Source of the DNA: Rhododendron vialii
Lineage: Eukaryota > Streptophyta > Magnoliopsida > Ericales > Ericaceae
Reading direction: 5' to 3'
DNA length: 64,000 nucleotides
NCBI RefSeq assembly: GCF_030253575.1
Contig: NC_080559.1
Location: 32,421,501 to 32,485,500 of the forward strand
The position numbers and the translations under genes were made by a program. The notes under the pieces were generated by a model. It saw nothing but the letters and a program-made list of their open reading frames with translations, was not told the DNA's origin and made no database searches. This document shows positions 11,789 to 22,682 of the stretch, one piece after another; the first letter of the stretch is position 1, and the number at the start of each line of letters is the position of its first letter.

Positions 11789-13151
11789 CCCTCAAGTCTC
11801 TACTCTTTCACTTCAACCCTCAATTCAAATAAACCACTAAATAATTTCTACTTTTCCCATTTAGTCATTGAATAAACATTTCAATAATAAATAAATAAAT
11901 AATTTATCCGGGTCTCTACAGGGTGATCAGGCGGAGGTCCCTCATTGCAGAAGTTAACTGTCACACTTGAATCGAACTCAAGGATGACACTTGATATTCC
12001 TTTCTTGAAGATGACAGTGAGACCTCTATAGATAGCCCATATTTCAACTTCCAAGCTGCTGGTGCTTGTAGCTTTCCCATAATAGCCGAGCACCCATTTT
12101 CCCGAGCTGTCTCTAAGAACTCCTCCATATCCAGCCTTATTGATGGATTCATAGAAGCAACCATTGGTGTTCAGCTCGAGCTTTCCTGGAGATGGTAACA
12201 TCCAACAAATCAGAACTCCATATCGTGTATCATTGGTTTTGTGGAGCCTTGAAAGCTGAAAAAATTTCCTTTGCATAGATGTTGGCATTCCTTAGACACC
12301 CGGTTGAGATTGTTTCAACATTGTCAAAGCTCTTCCTGTTACGAGCTTTTCACAATTGCCAAAGTGAAACAATAAAAACCACGTTCCAAGGTATGTTTAT
12401 ATCTAAGACATAAGGAGTTTTAATTTTTGAGTTTAAGATCATCCGGTCAAGGACTGGTGAACTTTTGCTTTCTGTGCATTACATTGTATGCATAATTTGA
12501 CCCAATTACGCATGGCCCAGTTAGATCTACAAGGCTGCAGAGTAGGGCCATCCAACTTTAGTTCGGCTACAGAGGTTTAGGGCATTTTGTGTTTAGACCC
12601 AAAACAATTTTACATATTGTTAGTTTGGGCCATGATTGGGTTATTTCAAAATCTAATTTTTTCTGGTTATAAATTTCTAGTGAACTTTTTGTTTCATTAT
12701 CGGCAACTTTTTGCTCAGCTTGGTATATATCTACTCTCTCTCTCTTCTTCTTTTTTTGTCAGATAAAAAGAACGAAAAATATTCTATTAAAAGCTTAAGT
12801 CCATAAACTTCTCAAAATGAAATCACCTTTTAAGATGCGGATCCAAAAAAAATAAAAATTCACCTTTTAAGACCACTCAAATGAGGTTTGAAAGATTCAT
12901 TTGGAATGAAGCACTCCAATAGCCAAATTCAAATTTAAACATCAATTTGAGGAAAATTTTCATTAATGGCATATTTGGAAATAACCCTTAATTTGGTTTA
13001 AAATTCAAGAAAAACTCAATTTGATATGAATTTGAGTCAAGAGCTAGAGTGAGATTCATGGAACTTTATTCAGATTTCAGTTCGTATAAAAGAGAGCAAG
13101 GGCCGAAGATGCTCTAAGAAGAAAAAGCTTTAGATAAGTCAAAGAATTTCC

Positions 13152-13278
13152 AATCACAAGGGGCTGGCCAACTGGCTAAGTGATGTTGACCTAAAACTTA
13201 GGTGTTTGTTTAATAAAGTTGTATGAATTAATCCGAGGTGCGCAAATTGGCCCGAGACATCCTGCATTCTAAAAAAAA
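13152..13278 (+). mobile_element. SINE upstream of the full-length gene copy
   Basis: A perfect 12 bp target duplication, 'caaagaatttcc', sits at 13140-13151 and 13279-13290. The insert has a tRNA-like head ('ggccaactggctaagtg'), the family tail ('attaatccgaggtgcgcaa') and A8. It is absent at the matching place upstream of the truncated copy (near 6830), so it landed after the duplication. Confidence 0.88.
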
Positions 13279-13405
13279 CAAAGAATTTCCTTCAATTCCT
13301 TGTTCTCTTCCCTTCCTTTTCCACCAGAATCAAACAAGGCCTAAGCTATTAAGGCACCAGAGAGCATAACCTCCCAAGGAAGGCTAAAACCGCTAAAGTC
13401 ATTGT

Positions 13406-13422
13406 CTTTTTTTTTTTTTGAT
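13406..13422 (-). mobile_element. 17 bp retroposition scar with 16 bp TSD
   Basis: The target duplication 'ccgctaaagtcattgt' at 13390-13405 and 13423-13438 encloses only a C, 13 T and GAT. The simplest reading is target-primed reverse transcription that copied little beyond a poly(A) tail. The truncated paralogue lacks it. Confidence 0.8.
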
Positions 13423-13566
13423 CCGCTAAAGTCATTGTTGGATACTTGGATAATTCTTCTTACTTCACAACAAATCTAGAAAGAGAGACTTGTCAATGAT
13501 GTCAAAGATAGCACAAAAACTGGAGTGGTGGGGACATTAGAGAGCAAATCGGAAATCGAAAAGAAA

Positions 13567-15721
13567 ATGCAAGAAGGTGGTCGTCCTTTGTCTTCATCTC
13601 CACCTCCACCTCCACCTCCACCTCACCCTCCCACCGAATCGCTCGCTCGACGTTACAACAAAGTCGTTTGGCGTACTCTTCTTCTTTCCAATCTTGTCCT
13701 TGGAGGTCTCTCTCTATTTCTCTTTCTATGAAATGTGTGTGTTTTCTTACATATGATGCAGATACAGATATATGCGTGACAGCGAATAACCCTGTTTGCG
13801 TTTTGCATCGTAGGTTGAAATGCAAACTGGGTAGGTGGATCTTGGAATATTAGTTTGGAATTTACTTGGGTTTGTGCTTTTCTATTAGTTAGATGGTGTA
13901 CAGCATGGGATATTACGTGTTTGATGAAATGTCTGAGACATTGGGTTAAAGCTTGTTTTTTTGATTGGTGACGAGGCCCTGTGGTTTTTGTGAAATGCAA
14001 CATCATGAGCAACGGTTTCTAGGCTATTTTTTTTGATAACTCACGTGTTCGGCCAGCTCATGCGCACCTCGACTAATTCTGGGCTCAATCCCTACGCCCA
14101 CTTGCGAGGAGCCCAACTAAAGCCAGAGTAAAGCTTTGTATGAACTGGCCCAAAAGGAGTTGATAACTCAGGTTTCTAGGCTATTAGACGAGGTTTATTC
14201 CGAATTTCCTGTATCTTGAGTTGTTGCTTGGGGAATTGTTTTGTTCCTGAAGGATTTGCCTGGCATGATGTGCAAGTCGGTGCTGTGTTTTTCTTAATTG
14301 TTTGCGGAGCATATGACAAAGTGTTTGTAGATTTTTTTGTGGTGTTTTGATAGGAGGGTAGTCTTTCTGCTGTTAGAATGAAGAAGTTACATACTTAAAT
14401 GTGCTGACAAAATGCGTTGTTAATGTTGTTTCTGGGATCTATGGTCATAACAGACTGAATAGACGACATTCTAATTAACTTGATGAGCTGTGCCATGAGC
14501 GTGAGAGACATTGTTTACAGAGAAGGAACTTGCAAATATGTAGAGTTCGATTGAAAAAATATATTAAGTGGGAAGTTGGAAAGTTATCTTAATTACTAAC
14601 TTGTTTAAAGACCTTATCTAAAAATGCTGATTCCAGGTTTTTTTGTTTTGTTACTATTCTAGGAATATGTTGAGAAGCTGGTAGTCATCATATGGCCCTT
14701 CAGTCTTATTCATCCTTAAATGTGGGTTAATCATATCTTGTTTTGGGCTGTTTCTCCGGATATAAGCCAATCCATTGATGAAAGGTTTGTGGGAAGCCTT
14801 TGTTAAGTGATTTTCAGGTACTTTGTTAGCATATACTTGGGCTTGCGTTTACTTCATCTATAAGTTTGTCTTCTTTAGTTCTAAGGCTACCTGTTTCTAA
14901 AGATTTGTATCATCATTATTGTTGTTGTCTTGGTGTTATAGGAGATAGTTGGCAGAAAGGTATATGATTCCCTGTTTCTAAAGATTTGTATCATCATTAT
15001 TGTTGTTGTCTTGGTGTTCTAGGAGATAGTTGGCAGAAAGGTATACGATTCCCAGTTAAGGAAAGCATTCTCCTTTCAAAGTAGTTAATGATCATGTTTC
15101 GGTAGAGGTACCATTGGTGCAGGGAATAGGGAAGAGAATAATTAGAGGTATAGATTCTGTGATTCCAAATACTACTGTCTAGATTTGAAGGAGTCCAAAT
15201 AGATCCTTGTGTGTGTGTTGGTATTATGCACTCAAAGGAATATGCTCCTTTAGATGATTTTGGCCTTGGGATCATCTTCCTTCCAAGTTTTTTTGGTGCC
15301 TTATTCAGCAGTCACAGAGTTAAGAAAACTATGAATCCTTCAATTCAAATTTCAACCTCTTGACAGTCACAAGGCAAGTAACCTACCTTAATTTTGATAT
15401 TTTGCAGTCTATATGCTTGCAAGGGCAGGAAAGAAAGAAAGAGCTGCAGAGAACAGGAAAGCTAGAGCCAAAGAGCCCTCCACTCCAGTTGCAACTACTG
15501 CCACTTCTGTTCCTGAGGAACCACTCCTCTCTCCTCCAATCATTGAGCCTGTGAAGGTGCACGAGCCCATTCCTGAGGACCAGCAGCGTGAGTTATTCAA
15601 ATGGATATTGGAGGAAAAGAGAAAAGTGAAACCCAAGGATCGTGAAGAGAAAAAGCGAATTGACGAAGAAAAGGCACTCCTCAAAGAGTTTATTCGTGCC
15701 AAATCTATCCCGAGTCTCTGA
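13567..15721 (+). CDS. Unnamed small plant membrane protein (full-length copy)
   Basis: There are two exons, 13567-13705 and 15408-15721, with a phase 1 GT-AG intron, giving a 150 aa product. Residues 12-19 are a poly-proline run. Residues about 33-52 (VVWRTLLLSNLVLGVYMLA) form one hydrophobic segment preceded by ARRYNK. A Lys/Arg/Ala-rich stretch, a Pro/Thr/Ser linker and a charged helical C-terminus (DQQRELFKWILEEKRKVKPK) follow, ending AKSIPSL. I recall similar short plant proteins without a defined function, so none is assigned. One membrane pass plus a charged tail suggests an organelle or ER membrane protein; that is inference. The first ATG is used; an upstream GTG reading is not needed. 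It is the parent or sister of the truncated copy at 7.2-8.8 kb. Confidence 0.75.
14029..14170 (-). mobile_element. SINE in the intron
   Basis: A perfect 15 bp target duplication, 'ggtttctaggctatt', flanks it (14014-14028 and 14171-14185). The insert starts with poly(T), then the inverted family tail ('gcgcacctcgactaattc'). The intron of the truncated paralogue has the empty site, which dates this insertion after the duplication. Confidence 0.9.
14891..15052. repeat. 81 bp tandem duplication in the intron
   Basis: Units 14891-14971 and 14972-15052 differ at only about two or three positions. The paralogous intron (around 8265-8345) has a single unit, so this is a recent local duplication. Confidence 0.88.
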
Positions 15722-16899
15722 TTCCTATTATTGACAGATTGTGCCCACAGAAAATTATCATTTGAAACGTTACATTTATTGGTGTATATCAATGGCTATG
15801 GATTTTGTGGTACATTTGTAGGGCATTCTTAACCCATCTCAATTGATACCCATCTGGCCTTACGTTGTTGATCCTTGTTCACAGAAAAAGGAACGTTCCA
15901 TTGGCTAATGGGGTTTTTACCTGGGTTTATGTTCGTTTGTTTCGTGGCTGTATCTTTGGATAGATACTGGACATCGGCGGCTTTGCTTTCTTTTTCAGTT
16001 GTTTTTTATTCACTGCAATTTTCCAGTAGAATCCTTGAGGAACACCCATATCTCTATTGTTTTGACTGACGTGCTATGGGTGAACAAGGGAGTTCTCTTG
16101 AATAAAAGTGGTGTTTGTGTCACGTTTAGGTCTTCCCTATTACTTACATCACAGATTCATTGTCCCTAGATTAACATTTTCTTTTGGCTCTTATGCACTC
16201 TCAAATCTGTTGATATAGTAGAAACTAAAAAACACACGAATCTCTAGTCACGATCATGCAATTGTAAAAGATACCCAGGGTATGTGTCAAAAAAAAAATA
16301 CATATTCCATGTCCATTGTGCTTACAATCACACAGATGTGGTGAGAATCTAGAGGTAAATGGTACTACTAAGAGTGCATATTGAGATATGAAAACATTCT
16401 TTTTTCAATTGGGACAAAAATCTAGCCAGAATAGTAGTTGGGCAAGTGAGGTTACAATTACATAGCTTATCCATTCTGATATCGGATTGAGCAACTTTCT
16501 GAAATTATGAGGCACACGCAACAAACGTAATTTTCAAGTGCTATTACATTCCTTTTTTGGCTTGATCTTCTCCAGATTGTAGTGGTAAATAGTTCATTAA
16601 TTACTTTCTGGTCGTAAAAGAGGCAAGACAAAATAGAGATTTGTTTTCCCCAGCATTTGAGGTGGTCAATAATTAGCTTGAAGCTTGATGGACCCCACCA
16701 TCCTCTCTCTTAGTGCACCCACATCCACATTCTTCCATCCAATCCATTCTCAGTTTGTTTGTTTCTTCAGGCACACCCTCAACAGCCACAGAAGTACTGG
16801 GTCAAGACCTCACAAAATAGCTCAGTACCTTACTTACTCAAACTTTTATCAACCATATTGAATTCAATCACTGGCTCTTGAATCGGAGCTACACCATCA
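15722..16899. other. Intergenic and 5' leader of next gene
   Basis: No gene is seen. The last 250 bp are pyrimidine-rich and probably hold the 5' leader of the gene starting at 16900. Confidence 0.4.
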
Positions 16900-19800
16900 A
16901 TGCCAGGCACTATCAAGGTTTCAGGTATGGCAGCTTCCCTCCGTTCACCAAACATGAGTACCAACACACACACACACACACAAACATGAGTACCAAGAGA
17001 CCTAGTTCCGGGGTACGTGCAAGGATGCAGATTTCATGTTAACTTGGCGTGGGTTTGTAGCCTTGTTTTTTTTTGAACGGCAAAGAAATTTTATTAATCT
17101 TTGAATATTTGTAGCCTTGTTACATGTATATTTCCTATTTATCAACTTTAGCTTTTGTGTTGATTAACCCCCAGTTCTGGAGTTCAAGGACCTTCCATCT
17201 TCAATCCCACCTTCATCAATGTTGACGAAGGGTAAGTAGATCATTGCTTCCATTTAATTTTGGTGGTTGTTGCAAGATTTAGATGCGTGCGAATGTTCAG
17301 ACTTGAATAGGCATTCTATGATGTAATGCAGTTACGATGGGGAAAAGAGAGTATCAAACTCGGGACAAGGGGGACTTCTCTTTGTAATGTTTCCATATTT
17401 CGTGTTCATTTGTTAACATTCGATATGTGCTTTGGTTATTAATTCCTATGACTCCTATTTATGTTGATTTTAGAACAGCCCATTAACAGCCCTTCGCGAC
17501 AATGTGACTATTACAATTCAGGATACCGAGGGTAATGAAATGTCACAAACAGGTTAAATGTGTAGTTATAATCTTTTTAGTCCCACGTTGATAACTTATT
17601 TACGTGCATGTGATGGTCTTTCTTCCACACAGTTGGCTGATGGGGCTGTTTTCTCGTGTTCTCTTGTTTTTGTTTACAGTTGTTCAAATCATGTCGGTTG
17701 TGGAAAGAGGTTCATGGGATGAGTTTATCTCCCTTGAAGGAGGGGGAAATGTGCGTATGAGGTTGCAGTTTGTTCTTAGCGAAGACGAGCGCAATCAAGT
17801 TCGTACCATGGTACTATTTCCCTTTATTCTTGTCTTCTCACTTTAAGAATTGGTGTTACGTGATTGGAGATCTTTCATGTACCCTTTTGGATCATTAAGT
17901 TATGGAGTTGCCTGAGGCAACAGAATGACAGGAGAACAGGAAGAAATAAATTTAGCTGCTTATCTTATCCTCTTCTTCTATAGATCTTTCAGTAAATCCA
18001 TGACCCAAACACAGTTTATTGACTTGAACCAATCTTACAACTGCCTTAGCTCATTCTATGAATAGCTCTAAAAGAAAATAGTATTCAAATGGCTCTCCAA
18101 TTGGTGGCATTTCTTAGCTGTATAAGGAGCTAATCAGTGGGCACCGATTCAATCAACTATTTTCAGTTTGTGGTGTTGGGGTTCATTGCTATTCCTATTC
18201 AACGAGTGTGTTCTAGTTGTTTGTAGAGAGAATCTGCAATGAAGAAGAAAAGTGATGAACTGCTCAGTAAGAGTCTCAGACGTACTGAAACTGCTAGTAC
18301 CACTGGTGATACCGTCACATCATCTTTGGGCATCAACCATGAGGTCTCAGGTTTGATCATGCTTTCTTGAATTCCAAAATACATGTCAATAAACAACTAA
18401 ACTAAGCCGAAGAAACAAATAATGAGAGAAGTTCCTGGTTGTCAAGATGTCAATAAGCTCGTACATTCTTGCATAGCAACTTAATTCTAAATATCCCTTT
18501 GTGATGTTCTGAGTGCTGCATCTTCTCAAGATTCAAAAAGAAGTGTTGCCCATAGCCAAGCATTGAGCATTGGAGATCCACCCATGCGAGTTGGAGATGG
18601 AGGAACTTCTTTTGACGAGAGACAAATTGAGCCAGTTAAGGATTAATCACATTGCCCCGTTAATGTAGCATTTCTTATTTTGTCAAAAGTGGGTTTCAGT
18701 AGGCATGCTGAGCTTTTCTAACAATTAACCCACGTGTTTTAGAATGATACAGATGAAAGTGAAGAGACTTCATTGGCGGCCTCCATGTCAAAAAGCCTAG
18801 AACTGGATCTTGGTGTTTTAAGTAGGAAATCAAAGCAGAATATTGAGACTAAGTTACAACAAGTTGGTCTTCCCAAAAGACCGGTTTTACTTCAAGAACC
18901 TACATCTGCTACGAAGAAGAGTTTAGTTTCTTCCAAGCTGAAGATGTTTCAGGCTGATCAACCAGAGAAGCAGGATCCCCTTGGGAAAACTCCTAGCAAT
19001 GTAAGGAAAATGATAAGTGCCTTTGAAAGTAGTCTAGCTAAGGTATTTATGTTGTGATGTTTCATAGTTGAAACAAACAAAATTGCATGGGAATTACTTT
19101 TTCTTCCCAGTAGATTGAAATATGTTTATTGAAAGCAGGATATCAGACCTGGTATTAAACCACCACCAGCAGTGAAATTGCAATCTAAGGATCCAAAATT
19201 GGAGGATTTAGCTAGGCCAAGAAAGACAACTTCTGAAATGCTCAAGAAGCCTTCTCTATTTGGGGAGTCGCAAAGAATCCAGAAATATGAAATGAAAAGG
19301 GAAGAGCATATTGGTTTTGGTAAAGATTATAATGGGGATCAAATTTCGGAAGTTATCAGGAAGCCAGTCAAGCTGACTTCTGAAATGCTCAAGAATCCTT
19401 CTGTAATTGGGGAATCACAACAAATCCAACCATACAAAGCGAAAAAGGAAGAGCATATTGCTTCTGATATTGATTTAAATTGGTGCAAATGGTCTCAGGA
19501 TGCTGGGCAGTTGGAGGAGCCAAGTACCACACATATACGAGTCAAAGAAAATGAATCAGTTACGAAGCCAAAGGGAGGTTTGGGGAGGTCAGGGGAGGTC
19601 CAACAAATACATACATACAAAGCGAAGAGAGAAGAGTATTTTGGTTTTGATGAAGACTTAAATAGGAGCAAATCATCTCTGGACACTAGGCAGTTGAAGG
19701 AGCCAAGTATCGCACATATCCAAGTAGAAGAAACCAAATCAATTGTGGAGAATGAATCGAGAAAGAGCCCAAATGATTTGGAAGGAACGTCAGCGGTTGA

Positions 19801-21103
19801 AGCAGCTACAGTCGTGGAGAGGCATGGAAGTGGAATTTGCTCTACTTATTCCAATCGAATAGATATCCAAGGGGTTTCAGAGGATAAGTTGGAATCAGCA
19901 ACTTTATTTGAAAATGAAGATTTTACTTGTGAAAGCTCTGATGCCTGGATATTCCCAGATCACGTGAGGCGCTTGTGTATAACTACTGGAAGCATAGAAG
20001 TAGAATCAGGTTTAGTTGAAGGTTTTCGAATCCAAGAAAGGACACCTGAAGGAAGAAACTGTTTTTCATTGCCAGAACATGTGGAAAAGGTATATATCTC
20101 TCAAATTTACATGTCAGAATGTTTTCCACACAGTGATTCTACTTGGCAGGATAACTTTAGGAATAGATTGGCTACAATATTGGAAAATAGGTATCATGTA
20201 TCATCTTTACTTCTTAATGCGACACTGGAATGGTGAAGATTCTTTTTCTTCTCTATGTTATATGATGATCAAATAATTTCTGTGCTAACGTTACTTCCAG
20301 CCAAATATTCAACCTGGAGATTGCGATGTGTTGAATAATGGTGACGAGATTTCTGATGAGCTGAGAACAACACAGCTTGATAATTCTGCCCAAGTTGAAT
20401 CTTCTAATGGACCACTTGGACAGGTAAACAAGTAATTTACACATCTATCTAACCTTGGAATAGCAAATACTGAATTGTAGTTTTACGCACAAAAATCACG
20501 CTAGGTGGAGACATGGTGTTATAATTCCAACAGGAGTTAAAATCATGTATCTACCAGCTGATATTTATTCTAAAGATTGATGGTAATGCTAAATTTTCTG
20601 TCTGTGTTTTTCTTCTCAGGCAGTAAAAGTTGCAATAATGGTAGCTTTTGGAGTACTTGTTTTTTTTACAAGACAAAGAAAACACAGGTCTGCTTGCTAT
20701 TCTCATATAAATGACTATTGCATAGTTTTCTTGAACTATCTGGTATTAGGATTGTACCGAATGTGGATCCACCTAACTCCAAAATAGACTCCGTAAGCAA
20801 AAGAATTCATTTAGTTTTAAGGAAGCATAGGAGACATTTATTTCTTGCAAGTTGCGACAGGTATTTGAGGACCTTTTCTAGCGATTCTTTTTTTTAGTAG
20901 TGGCAGTGCAAATGAATTGTTCAGTCTGTGCATACACAGACTTGTGAGACCCACGTCCAGCTGACGGTTTTAACTTGTATATGGCAACTACCCGCAAAAG
21001 AAAACGAAAAAAATTAAGAACTTGTAAGCCAAAAGCACCTTCAAATTCCCTCTTTGTGATATTGCAGATAAGATCTTGGGGATTAGATGCAACTGTCTCT
21101 TAA
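16900..21103 (+). CDS. C2-like N-terminus, repeat-bearing, C-terminally membrane-anchored plant protein
   Basis: There are 13 exons: 16900-16924, 17175-17231, 17332-17383, 17479-17552, 17680-17810, 18227-18350, 18531-18634, 18743-19042, 19139-20089, 20301-20423, 20620-20687, 20750-20792 and 21068-21103. Phases agree at every junction, giving 695 aa. The first ~110 residues resemble a C2-type beta-sandwich (VLEFKDLPSS, TMGKREYQTRDKGDFSF, VTITIQDTEG, GGGNVRMRLQFVLSEDER). A charged, probably disordered middle follows. Exon 9 holds three imperfect repeats of about 60-65 residues built on GES/QQIQxYKxKxEEHIGF. Near residues 647-662, KVAIMVAFGVLVFF is a single hydrophobic segment followed by basic RQRKHR, as in tail-anchored proteins. 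The family is familiar from plants but I cannot name it; membrane-tethered lipid or protein binding is inference. The two short last exons are the least certain. Confidence 0.78.
17068..17107 (-). mobile_element. 40 bp LINE tail with 14 bp TSD
   Basis: The target duplication 'tttgtagccttgtt' (17054-17067 and 17108-17121) encloses poly(T) plus 'gaacggcaaagaaatttta', the same tail style as at 121 and 5048. It lies in intron 1 of the C2-like gene. Confidence 0.85.
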
Positions 21104-22682
21104 CTGCCAATGCTAAGAATGCTGCTGGTCTTGGGATCTACAGCTATCATCCTCAGTGCTGGATCAAATATGCTGTATCCACTTAATTCTTTTTGTTACC
21201 TGTGATAAAGCATGTACAAACAGGCCTTCATGATCGAAAATTATGATCTCTGTTCTAAATTTTGCAAATGTAAGGTGAATTACAATCTCTGTTGTAGATT
21301 TTCAGATGACCACTTTTTGTATTGGATAGCATTTATTGGTCTGATCATAAAGCTTTTTTGGAGGTCTTGATATGTGCATCATAACTCCAAAAAATTAGGT
21401 TGATCGGGCATCAATATTCATTTCAATGAAACAATATTTGTTAAATAAGACTAGAATCATTGAATATATAAGATTTTATTTTTTAAGATTAGTTTGAAAG
21501 ACTAGAATTAAGATCGTGTTTTTAAGTAAGACCACGATGAATATCATTTTACATGATGGAGGATCCTTTCTCATAAATCAACGGAATACAACATCTACAG
21601 GGCAACAATGAACTTCCATCAGCAATTGAAGGTTTTTTTATGACCGGATGTCCGGGCCAACTTGCACGCATTTTGACTAATTCTAAGACCCTAAAGTTAT
21701 CGACCAAGCAAATCCTCTAGTGGCCCCAAAGTTTGGAATGTTTGACCTTCGTAGGATTTGAACATGCGACCTCATAAGAGAATAAGCACGAAGTTGATGC
21801 TAACTAAGGGTGTGTTCCTTTGCACTTAACTTAAACTTTACTTATTTTTTTAATCCTATCCATTCTTCTACACTTAACTTATTTCTCATCCTTCCCAAAC
21901 AAGCCTCAAGGCATATGTCAAAATGTCCAAAATACCCCTCTGTTTTGAAGAATGCATGGACTTACGGAGTAACTTATTTTTATTTAAAAATAGAAGGGCA
22001 ATATTGTAATTGTGTGTGTTAAGCAATTAAATTTAAGTATAAAAGAATGGATGAAATTAACTTTTTTCTATTTAAGTTCCAAAAGAGAAGAAAAAATAAG
22101 TTAAGGTTAAATTAAGTTCAAAAGAACGGGACCTAAGTTTTTCATTTTGAAATGAAACTCCAATAATCAACCAAGCCACGAAGATGCTTATCTATTTGTC
22201 ATAATGCAATGCTATGCGCATGTGGGTGCGAGTGCAGGCAAACATAAGCATGAAAATGTCTTTTAAAAACGTCCTAAAACAACTAGGTTTTGTGAGAGTG
22301 CGAGCCGATTATGTGACTAAGATGCAATTGAAAAGAAAAATCCATATCATATGTCAACCAGCATTCACTAAATGAAGAACCCCTACATTAGTCAAAAAAT
22401 AGTTCCACCAAACTTTATTTAGTTAAATTTTTTTTTTTTTGGTGAACTTTATTCATTTAACCAACCCAAGGGCCTGGTTATTGGGCCTGCAAAAACCAGT
22501 GACCCAAAGTCCGCACTAGGACCGGCTACTTTTAGGCCTGAACCGATATTCCAACCCGACCCGCACAATTCAGATGCATAAAACCCTAACTCCAAAAACC
22601 CTCTCCCTTCTGCTTCACCTTCACTTTCTCGCTCCTCTTTTTCTTTTCCCGCAAAACACAGAAGAAAGAAAACCCCACGGAA
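21104..22682. other. Intergenic between the C2-like gene and GRWD1
   Basis: It holds the 3' region of the upstream gene, a SINE at about 21632-21803 and, from about 22560, the leader of the GRWD1 gene. No other gene is seen. Confidence 0.45.
21632..21803 (-). mobile_element. tRNA-derived SINE
   Basis: It carries the inverted family motifs 'tgtccgggccaacttgc', 'ttgactaattct' and 'agtggccccaaag', then an inverted B box ('aggatttgaacatgcgacct') at about 21753-21772. No clear target duplication was found. Confidence 0.65.

Larger units (their letters stand above)
9874..11920 (-). mobile_element. Solo LTR (Ty3/gypsy-like) inside a LINE
   Basis: It is bounded by TG/CA ends (on the minus strand it starts TGTAGAGACCC and ends GTGACA) and a 5 bp target duplication 'gggtg' at 9869-9873 and 11921-11925. 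A TATA-like 'gtataaata' on the minus strand (11740-11748) is followed by a CT-rich leader. The length is 2047 bp including the MITE at 10065-10333, and no internal coding region is present. Long LTRs with an early TATA are known in plant chromoviruses, but the family is only a guess. It is younger than the LINE and older than the MITE. Confidence 0.8.
9536..12458 (-). mobile_element. 5'-truncated LINE with RNase H domain, split by an LTR
   Basis: A 15 bp target duplication, 'gaacttttgctttct', flanks it at 9521-9535 and 12459-12473. The poly(T) at the left end is the poly(A) tail of a minus-strand copy. The right part (about 11926-12458) encodes the end of the zinc-finger/linker region (WNVVFIVSLWQL) and the first half of a plant LINE RNase H domain (KLELNTNGCF, YGGVLRDSSGKWVLGYYG, EVEIWAIYRGL). 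The left part encodes the second half (THIYRQANQTADCLARLG). The two halves are separated by the solo LTR at 9874-11920. Without the LTR the LINE is about 0.88 kb. The reverse transcriptase and endonuclease are missing, so it is dead on arrival. Confidence 0.85.
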
